The position numbers were made by a program, and so were the translations under genes. Under the pieces are notes generated by a model, which worked only from the letters and a program-made list of their open reading frames with translations, was not told where the DNA came from and did not search any database. A stretch of 9,652 nt of DNA from assembly GCA_040394475.1 (NCBI GenBank), contig JBEBSD010000131.1, positions 1 through 9,652 on the forward strand, given 5' to 3'. Positions 1 to 6,628 of this stretch are shown here, in pieces (position 1 is the stretch's first letter; each line of letters starts with the position of its first letter). Source of the DNA: JBEBSD01 sp040394475 (GTDB lineage Bacteria; Bacteroidota; Bacteroidia; Cytophagales; Spirosomataceae).

Positions 1-12
1 ACTGTAATGTGT

Positions 13-41
13 ACACCCGGGAGGGTGTCCCTTCCGGGTGT
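13..41 (+). terminator. Hairpin terminator of an upstream gene
   Basis: ACACCCGGGAGGG pairs with CCCTTCCGGGTGT over 13 bp (one G-U pair) around a TGT loop, and the transcript continues into a short U run (41-44). This is a plausible intrinsic terminator for a plus-strand gene ending before the window. It separates the OmpA-type gene from whatever lies upstream. The U tract is short, so its strength is uncertain. Confidence 0.65.
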
Positions 42-83
42 TTTGTGAGGGGGATCGCTTAAGTCATTGTCACGGTAGAAAAA

Positions 84-1415
84 ATGAAAAAGATCTGTTA
101 CCTGGTATTTCTATTGCACTTTTCCCATTTTAGCCTCTGCGCTCAGGGAGAACAGGCGCAGCCCTTTGCTGAAAGCCTCCTGGATTCTCTCCGGAACAGG
201 CCGCTGAAAGGCCTGACGTTCGTGGCCGAAGGCGTCAGGTTTCCCTCGGGAGCAATAGTCCCCCAGAAAGGAACCACTGCATGGCTCGATACCCTGGCGA
301 CAACCCTGCATTCGCTCCCTAACGGCTTACACTTCGAAATTGGCGGCTATACAGACAATACAGGCAGCCTGGCCGGCAATAAAACTATTTCAGCCCAGCG
401 TGCCAGGGCGATCGCTGACTATCTGGTTGAGAAGGGAATTGGTCCGGAGCGTATGACGCATACGGGATATGGACCCGACAAGCCGGTTGCCTCCAATCAT
501 TCAAACGCAGGTCGTCAGAAAAACCGTAGAATCGAGATTAGCTTCCAGGGGTTTGATCCGGCCCAGCGGAATGTCATCACGTATGTAGACGAACAAACCC
601 TGGAGGTGCCCTTTCTGATAGGCAATTCCGGGGACGAGCGGATTTTGGTCATACAGGATGAAAATTCCCTGCTGGAAGAAAGGAAAACAGAAAACATCGC
701 CCACATCCTGCCGGCAGACGGGCGCGAGATGGTGTTCCGTCCCGTTCAAAAGAAGGAGGAAGAAGTGGTGGTGGAAAAACCTGCTGCGGCACAGGAAGAG
801 GTTGTGGCGATCCCTGCAGCGCCTGCCCGTACACAACGAAAGGCTTTTGCTGTTTCAGCTTATGGCGAAGGACTTTATGTGCTTGAAGGTTTCTCAAAAG
901 GATGGACAGATGTGGAAAACGGTCCCGGAATACTGCAAGGGTTTGGAGGGGGAGTCGTTTTGGACTATTACCTCAAAGGAAGAATTGCCGTGACGCTGCA
1001 GGGCGGGTATTCGCAGTGGTTAGTGGAGCGAAGGTATGTAAGTCCTGAGCCTGCCGGCGAACTGCAGTATACTTCCAGCGAAGCAGTGACGCGTATTCCG
1101 CTGCTGGCGGGTTTTCGGCTGTTCCCTGCCCCAAATGTGTACGTCCAGCTGATGGGGGGCGGTCAGCTGATCAAACGTGTAACCGGGAGCTCTGAGCTGC
1201 ATCCCGATCTCACCGGCACAACGACCACTACCGGGATCCAATTAGCAGGCAGCGGGGCTGTGGGTTTTCAGAAATATTTTGGCGGTTTTTTCGTGGATGC
1301 GGCGGCGCAGTATCAACTGGTATTCAATAAGAAATTTACGGATGTCACGGATCCGCTGCATATCGCCGGGATAAAGATTGGATTGGGATTTAGAACAAGA
1401 CAGACAATCAATTAA
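84..1415 (+). CDS. OmpA-family protein with N-terminal peptidoglycan-binding domain and C-terminal putative beta-barrel
   Basis: The 443-residue product probably tethers the outer membrane to the cell wall. Residues 1-20 form a signal peptide ending in CAQ. Residues about 42-154 are an OmpA-C-like domain with GYTDNTGS (88-95), a SAQRARAIADYL helix, a GYG turn (128-130) and a closing NRRIEI strand. Asp91 and Arg106 have the same 15-residue spacing as the two diaminopimelate-binding residues of E. coli OmpA. A bridging segment (155-222) and a Glu/Val/Pro/Ala-rich linker (223-250) lead to residues 255-443. That region alternates aromatic, glycine-rich and polar strands and looks like an outer-membrane barrel of about eight strands. 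Typical OmpA has the reverse order, barrel first. The start is supported by the signal peptide; no strong ribosome binding site is seen. The next gene begins 47 bp downstream with no terminator between. The OmpA domain is clear; the barrel is inferred. Confidence 0.88.
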   Translation: MKKICYLVFLLHFSHFSLCAQGEQAQPFAESLLDSLRNRPLKGLTFVAEGVRFPSGAIVPQKGTTAWLDTLATTLHSLPNGLHFEIGGYTDNTGSLAGNKTISAQRARAIADYLVEKGIGPERMTHTGYGPDKPVASNHSNAGRQKNRRIEISFQGFDPAQRNVITYVDEQTLEVPFLIGNSGDERILVIQDENSLLEERKTENIAHILPADGREMVFRPVQKKEEEVVVEKPAAAQEEVVAIPAAPARTQRKAFAVSAYGEGLYVLEGFSKGWTDVENGPGILQGFGGGVVLDYYLKGRIAVTLQGGYSQWLVERRYVSPEPAGELQYTSSEAVTRIPLLAGFRLFPAPNVYVQLMGGGQLIKRVTGSSELHPDLTGTTTTTGIQLAGSGAVGFQKYFGGFFVDAAAQYQLVFNKKFTDVTDPLHIAGIKIGLGFRTRQTIN

Positions 1416-1462
1416 CGAGTAGATTACTTCGGACAATGTGAATATAAAAAGAATTCAATAGT

Positions 1463-4459
1463 ATGAAAAAATATACTGGGATCGCTTTAGGGGCTATCGT
1501 ATTTGTAACTATTTTACTTTCGCTTCTGGCATGCAAAAGGGAGGTGGAAATTGAAGCAGTGGTAGAAAAACAGGAAGAAATTGAAATTGAGGGTGATATT
1601 GCAGTCAATACCATTGGAGAGGTAATTGTTAAGCCAAATGTCTATATTTTGGATGAAGCAGCCGGTAACTCGATTAAAGAGATTAACGATAGTAATAGTA
1701 CTATTATTTTCGACGGTTTTCCGCAATTTAAGAATGCAAGGGCCTCAAAATCCCTAAATATTTTCGAAATGAAGAAAGGAGATATACTGGTTTCAGGCAT
1801 TCTACCGAACCTTCCTTCGGGCATTCTAATTAAAATAGAAGTAGTCATTGTTGATGGAAATTCGGTTAAAATAGGGTTTTCACCCGGGACAATTTTAGAT
1901 GTGTTTGAGCAAATAGATACCGGATATTTTACGATACCCATTTTGGATAAAAGAATCCCTGACAAAACTTTTCCATTCGAAAGATTAGGAATGGTAGTGG
2001 GTGTCGACAACTTTCCAAAGTTGACTCCCCTAGACCTCACACTGACAGATACGTACATGAAATTGGAATTACAACAGCGTATCCGTATAAAGGATGGGAA
2101 ATGGGAAGAGTACTTTTGGGAAGTAATAAGGCATACAAGCGCTAAATCTACAGTGAATTTAGAATTTGGACTAAAGGAAGAGATCTTGCTTGGTCAGCTT
2201 TCGTTGTTCCAGACTAAACCAAAAGGGTTCATGCTGGGGCCCATTCCAGTGGTTAGTACTTTCTGTATCTTGACTAAAGCTAAATTGAATGTTGATATAC
2301 TGGGAAAACTGAAAGGAACTTTAGTGGAATTTGACATTATGTCCAGAAATGGAAAACGGCATAATAAATCAAACAATTTTCAGGGTAACGGCGAAGGGGA
2401 TGAAATCAATCGGAGGATCAACAATAAACCGGATACCCCTCTTTCCAATATATATGAATCTATGAAAGGGAAAGTGGAATTAGGAATCTCGCTAAATTTT
2501 GAAAATTATTTTTATAGACTTAACCCTAATGATTGTAGTACGAAAACAATAATAGATGACATTAAAGAGAAAGGGAATAATCATAGTACTGAAAATTATA
2601 AGTTTTCCATTGGAGCGTCTCTTAACTTGGGTATCGGGGTAGAAAGGGACTGCGAAAAAAGAACAGGTAAAGATTTGCAGGCCTATCTTGATAATAGTAT
2701 AGCTGGCTTTATCACAGCGCAATTCTTTAAGCTGGTAGAGTTAAAGCCTGAGATGAAATTCGATGTTCTCCCTAAACTAATCCTGGCTGAATGGGATACT
2801 GGCTTTCCCTGTGAATCTATGATTCAAACAAATGGCGCCTCCGTGTTGTCGGATAATCAGGCTGAGTTGTCTGGAACTGTTCTCTCCTTTCAAGGAAATG
2901 ATATCGAATACTACGGCTTCTTAGTGGGAATTGATTCGACGAATTTAGAAACCCAGGACGGGCTAAGACAAAGAATTGGAAATGTGCCTGAAAGCCTGAA
3001 TCCTCCTTTTGATTATACGCTTATCTATAATTTTGCCGGATCGGATAAACAATATTATCAGGCATTTGTTGAGACAAAAGATGAGGTTTTCAAAGGAGAA
3101 ATAAAATATTTTACCCCCGACGAGTCTGATGAAATTGTTCCGGATATTATTGAATACGTACCTACAGCAATCAGCACCGGTGATCCACATCTCACTACTA
3201 TGGATGGATACCGCTATAGCTTTATGGCAGCGGGGGAGTTTATAGCTCTGAAATCTACTGTGGCTGGTGACAAATTTGAGGTACAGGCCAGACAAGGATC
3301 ATTTGGAGATTTTGTTTCGTTAAATACTGGCATTGCTATTCATACAGGAAGTGATGAGATATGTATTTATCTGAATCAAATGTATGTCAACAGAAATTCG
3401 ATAGATGTGAATTTTACTAATCTTCAATTAAAGAACGGAGGATATATTAGTAAAAGTGGGAGTATTATATCTGTTCACACTCCCAATAATGATCTGATAC
3501 AGGTTACGCTATACGCCGGCAGCCTGGACTATACAATAAGATTGGACGCAAACCGAAGAGGAAAGGTAAGAGGAGTTTTAGGTAATTTCGATGGAAATGT
3601 AGCTAATGACCTTGTAACAAGCGGCGGTCAGTTAATTAGCTATTCATACGAGGACCTATATCCAACCTTTACAGATAGCTGGCGAATTCAACAAAACGCT
3701 TCTCTATTTGTATACGGAAGTGGTGAAAACACAATGACGTTTACAGAAAAAGAGTTTCCAAAAAAACCATACTCGATTACCGAGTCTGAAAGAAACACAG
3801 CAAGACTAGTATGTACGCTAGCTGGTGTAAATGACCCTATTACATTGGAAAACTGTATTGCAGATGTCGCGCTCACTAAGGACGAAACTTATGCTAAAAG
3901 AGCTCGGATAGAAATGGATAGCAGACTACTTAAAGGCTTTTCAGTTGGAGATTTTAACAAATTTCGTGAAAATATAAGAGTAGTTTCCAATGCGTCAATT
4001 AGAGGTGAATCTGCTATTATGGGGACGTTCGGATACGTCGCCTTAAATAGAAATTTGGAAATTAAAACTGGTTATCAAATCGATATTGATGTCACACTTA
4101 GGCAACTAATTTCTCTGGAATTAATAAGCAATAAATCGAATTCAGAGCTGTCATATACGTTTGAAATTTTTGGCAGAGAAATTTACCTATTTTCAGACTT
4201 AGGTGATCAGAATTATAAAAATATTCGAGTGATAAACGATTATATTCAAAGTGATAAAAAACACAAATTGAGAGTAGAAACCCGTTTATCAAATAAAAAC
4301 GGCATTTACTCGGCTGAGTATAAATTTTTTATCGACAATTTATCAAACCCTATTGCAACTCAAGTACTTATTCAAAATAAGCCATTCGATGAAATTTATG
4401 AGATAAGACTCTCTGGAATGAACGCCACTGTTCATAGCTGGAGGATGAAGCAGCTTTAA
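1463..4459 (+). CDS. Large lipoprotein with Fn3-like and von Willebrand factor type D domains
   Basis: A 998-residue lipoprotein: a hydrophobic segment ends in LLAC, with Cys24 the lipidated residue, followed by a Glu-rich stretch. Residues about 88-152 (KKGDILVSG to DVFEQ) resemble the N-terminal part of the 413-residue lipoprotein encoded at 6629-7870. Residues about 153-453 are unassigned and contain a GPIP segment (259-262). Residues about 454-551 look like a fibronectin-III-like beta-sandwich ending in a YYQAFVET strand. Residues about 572-730 form a VWD domain: GDPHLTTMDG at 573, a GEF motif, and GVLGNFDGNVAND near 705, which is likely the calcium-binding loop. The animal CGLC signature is replaced by RGVLG. 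A tail with DSWR (738-741) and Cys784/Cys798 follows, as in other bacterial VWD proteins. Residues 830-998 may be a jelly-roll domain. VWD domains suggest adhesion or matrix assembly; the actual ligand is unknown. Base composition is far more AT-rich than both flanks. Confidence 0.87.
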   Translation: MKKYTGIALGAIVFVTILLSLLACKREVEIEAVVEKQEEIEIEGDIAVNTIGEVIVKPNVYILDEAAGNSIKEINDSNSTIIFDGFPQFKNARASKSLNIFEMKKGDILVSGILPNLPSGILIKIEVVIVDGNSVKIGFSPGTILDVFEQIDTGYFTIPILDKRIPDKTFPFERLGMVVGVDNFPKLTPLDLTLTDTYMKLELQQRIRIKDGKWEEYFWEVIRHTSAKSTVNLEFGLKEEILLGQLSLFQTKPKGFMLGPIPVVSTFCILTKAKLNVDILGKLKGTLVEFDIMSRNGKRHNKSNNFQGNGEGDEINRRINNKPDTPLSNIYESMKGKVELGISLNFENYFYRLNPNDCSTKTIIDDIKEKGNNHSTENYKFSIGASLNLGIGVERDCEKRTGKDLQAYLDNSIAGFITAQFFKLVELKPEMKFDVLPKLILAEWDTGFPCESMIQTNGASVLSDNQAELSGTVLSFQGNDIEYYGFLVGIDSTNLETQDGLRQRIGNVPESLNPPFDYTLIYNFAGSDKQYYQAFVETKDEVFKGEIKYFTPDESDEIVPDIIEYVPTAISTGDPHLTTMDGYRYSFMAAGEFIALKSTVAGDKFEVQARQGSFGDFVSLNTGIAIHTGSDEICIYLNQMYVNRNSIDVNFTNLQLKNGGYISKSGSIISVHTPNNDLIQVTLYAGSLDYTIRLDANRRGKVRGVLGNFDGNVANDLVTSGGQLISYSYEDLYPTFTDSWRIQQNASLFVYGSGENTMTFTEKEFPKKPYSITESERNTARLVCTLAGVNDPITLENCIADVALTKDETYAKRARIEMDSRLLKGFSVGDFNKFRENIRVVSNASIRGESAIMGTFGYVALNRNLEIKTGYQIDIDVTLRQLISLELISNKSNSELSYTFEIFGREIYLFSDLGDQNYKNIRVINDYIQSDKKHKLRVETRLSNKNGIYSAEYKFFIDNLSNPIATQVLIQNKPFDEIYEIRLSGMNATVHSWRMKQL

Positions 4460-4520
4460 TACGAAAAAGTACATCCAATATAACCAATTTTATTAATACT
4501 TACCTGATAATAGCAAAAAA

Positions 4521-5105
4521 ATGAAAAATGTCATTCTCCCATTACTTTTCACTCTTATTTCATTGCATGCTTACTCCCAATCCAGCATCATCAAATTCAA
4601 TCCCATTCCGCTAGTGAACAGCACACTAAGCCTGGGATTTGAACAGAAGATTGCTTCCTCTTCCTCCCTTCAGTTCAACTTCGACTATATGGGAGAGAAA
4701 GATATGGGATTTAAGGATACCTGGCTGGGGTTGGGCGCGGAGTACCGTATGTACAACCTGATCAGTGCGTTGCAAACCGCTTCCGGTGAAGCGCCGGATG
4801 GGCTTTTTGTAGCGCCTACCGTCGGCATCCGCTTTTTCAGTTCGGTCGACAAAGACGATCCGGATCCGGAATTCGACGAGAAATACAGCTTTGCCAATGC
4901 GGGTGTGCTGATTGGCTATCAATGGCTGCCCGATTTGAAGGGTGGTAAAAGGCCGCTGGCTATCGAGGCTTCTGTGGGGCTATTGGGTGGCTTCATGCTA
5001 AAAGGAGACCGCTTCGATTATGAAGATTTTATGCTTTGGCCGCGTTTTAACATTGGATTTGTTCCCACAGTAAATGTCGGTATCGGTTTTGCGTTTGGGA
5101 AGTAA
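4521..5105 (+). CDS. DUF3575-like small outer-membrane beta-barrel protein
   Basis: A 194-residue exported protein. Residues 1-20 are a signal peptide ending AYSQ. The mature part opens with KFNPIPLVNSTLSLGFEQKI, the pattern seen at the start of DUF3575-type Bacteroidota barrel proteins, and continues with alternating strands (LQFNFDYMG, WLGLGAEYRMY, FVAPTVGIRFF, ANAGVLIGYQW, AIEASVGLLGGF). It ends in the strand VNVGIGFAFGK, consistent with a small barrel in the outer membrane. The Asp-rich loop at DKDDPDPEFDEK is probably surface or periplasm exposed. The gene lies 61 bp after the VWD lipoprotein on the same strand with no visible terminator, so co-transcription is plausible. Its composition returns to that of the OmpA gene, unlike the AT-rich VWD gene. 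The function is unknown; the family match is from memory of the motif. Confidence 0.75.
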   Translation: MKNVILPLLFTLISLHAYSQSSIIKFNPIPLVNSTLSLGFEQKIASSSSLQFNFDYMGEKDMGFKDTWLGLGAEYRMYNLISALQTASGEAPDGLFVAPTVGIRFFSSVDKDDPDPEFDEKYSFANAGVLIGYQWLPDLKGGKRPLAIEASVGLLGGFMLKGDRFDYEDFMLWPRFNIGFVPTVNVGIGFAFGK

Positions 5106-5139
5106 CTGGAATAATTCTTAAAGACTAAAAACATGAAAT

Positions 5140-5278
5140 AGCTATAAGCAATCAGCCATCAGAAAAAGGATTGCATACAAAGCGGTACGCCGCCCGCCAT
5201 CCATGAATAAGCGCCTGGGCGGCCCCACCTTGGCGGCCCCACCTTGGCGGCCCCGCTGATAGCTGACTGCCGAAAGCT
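5140..5278. repeat. Inverted-repeat intergenic element with internal tandem repeat (MITE- or REP-like)
   Basis: The ends 5140-5162 and 5256-5278 are inverted copies matching at 18 of 23 positions (core CTGATRGCTGAYTGC). Inside lie a 7-bp inverted pair, GCCGCCC at 5189-5195 and GGGCGGC at 5217-5223, and a tandem repeat. No coding sequence is convincing across it. The CAGCTATCAGC-type ends resemble repeats scattered between genes in Bacteroidota genomes, as far as I recall. Whether it is mobilised in trans or is a static structural repeat cannot be told from one copy. Confidence 0.6.
5218..5254. repeat. 14-bp tandem repeat, about 2.6 copies
   Basis: The unit GGCGGCCCCACCTT occurs exactly at 5218-5231 and 5232-5245, and its first nine bases recur at 5246-5254. 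It is GC-rich and sits inside the inverted-repeat element just upstream of the small lipoprotein gene. Exact copies suggest recent slippage, so the copy number may vary between strains. Confidence 0.85.
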
Positions 5279-5295
5279 GATAACCTTTTATACAA

Positions 5296-5793
5296 ATGAA
5301 AACATTACTCCGATTCTGCTCTCTTTTTATCCTGTTTCCTCTGCTTTCATCTTGTGATGACGACGACGAAAAGCTCATTCCTGATCCACCGGCTATCGTC
5401 TTTCGGGGAGAGCTTGGTGGTGTCAATATGGAAATGAGCCCTTTGGCATTCCTGTTTCCAGATGAATCACGTGAAAGTATTACCTTATCATTTGTGCGGG
5501 AAAGGAGCGCATCCACCATTGATATACTTCGGATTTCCATTCCCGGTTTTCAGCAGGACAAATCAGTTTACATCGTGCAGAACAAAGAATTTTATATAGA
5601 GTTTTTCGATTCTATGGCGCTGTCGGGAGCGAATAAGGGAGAATGGCATGCCGTATCGGGTACACTCCAGATTACGTCATACACCGGGAAGAGTGTCAAA
5701 GGCAAGGTGGTTAACGCGATTCTTCAGAACGCTGATGATCACGACAGAACCCTTCGATTGACAAGCGCTGAGTTCACTGCTGAAATCCCTTAA
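5296..5793 (+). CDS. Small surface-type lipoprotein, DUF6252-like
   Basis: A 165-residue lipoprotein. The signal peptide ends in LLSSC with Cys20 lipidated. Directly after it comes DDDDEK, an acidic run of the kind that acts as a lipoprotein surface-export signal in Bacteroidota, so the protein is probably outside the outer membrane. The rest looks all-beta: RGELGGVNMEM, ILRISIPGF, KSVYIVQNKEFYI, then WHAVSGTLQITSY followed by VKGKVVNAIL and a final AEFTAEI strand. The SGTLQIT...VKGKV pattern recalls small Bacteroidota lipoproteins of the DUF6252 type, but I cannot confirm the family. The next gene's product has a similar layout, suggesting an old duplication. The start is fixed by the signal peptide. 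The inverted-repeat element lies directly upstream and the hairpin block directly downstream, so it may be expressed separately from the genes before it. Function unknown. Confidence 0.8.
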   Translation: MKTLLRFCSLFILFPLLSSCDDDDEKLIPDPPAIVFRGELGGVNMEMSPLAFLFPDESRESITLSFVRERSASTIDILRISIPGFQQDKSVYIVQNKEFYIEFFDSMALSGANKGEWHAVSGTLQITSYTGKSVKGKVVNAILQNADDHDRTLRLTSAEFTAEIP

Positions 5794-5817
5794 CACAGAT
5801 GGATTTTGTCTTCTTTC

Positions 5818-5894
5818 GTGGACTGTGTCTATCTCCGTGGACTGTGTCTTCACAGTCCACTAGCCACGAGATGGTCTGTGAGGACACAGACCAT
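5818..5894. repeat. Pair of perfect 10-bp hairpins with 4-nt loops
   Basis: GTGGACTGTG (5837-5846), TCTT loop, CACAGTCCAC (5851-5860) is a perfect palindrome. A second follows 10 bp later: ATGGTCTGTG (5871-5880), AGGA loop, CACAGACCAT (5885-5894). A further copy of GTGGACTGTGTC lies at 5818-5829. Neither hairpin is followed by a T run, so they do not look like intrinsic terminators, although they could stabilise the 3' end of the preceding lipoprotein mRNA. Confidence 0.85.
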
Positions 5895-5993
5895 GGTGTA
5901 CACGGCGACACGGACCATGGTGTACGGCGACACAGACCACGGTATACGAAGACACAAATCCGCACCCTGGTGTACGAAGACACCTGGTGTGCC
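5882..5993. repeat. Degenerate tandem repeat array, unit about 22 bp
   Basis: Units start at 5882, 5904, 5926, 5948 and 5976. The first three are 22 bp and follow GGCGACACRGACCATGG then TGTAC, with small differences. The fourth is expanded to 28 bp and the fifth is truncated. The GACACAGACC core is related, in inverted orientation, to the GTGGACTGTGTC units just upstream, so the whole block 5818-5993 appears to be one repeat family. Open reading frames on both strands here are translations of the repeat and are not counted as genes. Confidence 0.8.
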
Positions 5994-6031
5994 TTGCAGC
6001 AGACATTAGTAACCGTTTAAACCCAATACGC

Positions 6032-6520
6032 ATGAAAAAACTACTTTCCAGACACGTTTATCTGCTGATCCTGCTGGTAGCCGGACTGTCATCCTGTTCT
6101 AAAAAAGAAGACCCTGTTCCGGAAGAACGTATCCATCTGACAGCCGAAATCGATGGTAAAAAGGTACTCATGAGGTTGGGTGATTTTGAAATGGAAACCC
6201 AATGGGATGGGGCTGAAAAGCTGGAAGCATCCTTTGCAGGAGGCGATATACGGAATTTCTTCACCATCAATTTTACCATCCATCCTTTTACAGGTCCGGG
6301 TGTGTACACACTTGAAAACGGTAAAATTGCCATCCTGTATCATTCGGATCATGAAGACGTAATCTGGATTTCAAGTGAAGGGGAAATAGTCGTTACGGCC
6401 CTAAGCGACTCTGAGTTTAAAGCAACGTTCGAAGCCGTACTGGTTGATATGGAGGGGAAATCGACGCAGACAAAAAAACTGCAAAGCGGGGTCATCCGAT
6501 TGGATATGAACTCCAGGTAA
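6032..6520 (+). CDS. Small lipoprotein, similar in layout to the preceding one
   Basis: A 162-residue lipoprotein. I chose the ATG at 6032, not the in-frame GTG at 5987, because a canonical signal peptide begins here (MKKLLSRHVYLLILLVAGLSSC, shown as two parts: n-region MKKLLSRH and lipobox LSSC). The upstream 15 codons lie partly in the repeat array. Cys22 is the lipidation site, followed by SKKED, matching a lysine-plus-acidic surface-export signal. The mature part is predicted all-beta: IHLTAEIDGKKVLM, INFTIHPFTGPGVYTL, a VIWISSEGEIVVTAL strand pair, FKATFEAVL, and a final GVIRLDM. The order (AEIDGK, GPGVYTL, SEGEIVVT, FKATF, final strand) parallels the 165-residue lipoprotein upstream and small DUF6252-type lipoproteins. 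Function unknown. A long hairpin follows 12 bp after the stop. Confidence 0.8.
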   Translation: MKKLLSRHVYLLILLVAGLSSCSKKEDPVPEERIHLTAEIDGKKVLMRLGDFEMETQWDGAEKLEASFAGGDIRNFFTINFTIHPFTGPGVYTLENGKIAILYHSDHEDVIWISSEGEIVVTALSDSEFKATFEAVLVDMEGKSTQTKKLQSGVIRLDMNSR

Positions 6521-6532
6521 ACCAGGAAGCTG

Positions 6533-6570
6533 CAGAGTGGCTGGCAATCGTCTTGTTGTCAGCCACTCTG
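6533..6570. terminator. Long hairpin in convergent intergenic region
   Basis: CAGAGTGGCTG (6533-6543) pairs perfectly with CAGCCACTCTG (6560-6570), and pairing continues inward to about 16 bp with G-U pairs around a 6-nt loop. It lies between convergent genes and could serve both as a 3'-end structure. No T run follows it closely on either strand, so classical intrinsic termination is uncertain; a 7-T run at 6617-6623 is too far away to belong to it. Confidence 0.5.
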
Positions 6571-6628
6571 TCACAAGCCGGCAAGGCCCCAAAGGCCATC
6601 CCTCTTTACCGGAGTATTTTTTTACAAC

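Noticed and set aside
5218..5254. CRISPR-like short repeats
   Set aside because: The 14-bp units are directly adjacent without spacers and only 2.6 copies exist.
5882..5993. CRISPR array
   Set aside because: Units are contiguous and degenerate, spacers are absent, and no cas gene is nearby.
5799..6020. Plus-strand ORF of 73 residues across the repeat block, and the minus-strand ORF 5774-5983
   Set aside because: The peptides are translations of the tandem repeats (repeated EDTDHG or GDTDHG), with no ribosome binding site, signal or domain.
5987..6031. N-terminal extension of the second small lipoprotein from a GTG at 5987
   Set aside because: It would put 15 residues encoded partly by the repeat array in front of a complete, canonical lipoprotein signal peptide starting at 6032.
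6617..6623. Seven-T run as a terminator tail
   Set aside because: No stable hairpin directly precedes it on the plus strand, and it lies 47 bp beyond the 6533-6570 stem.
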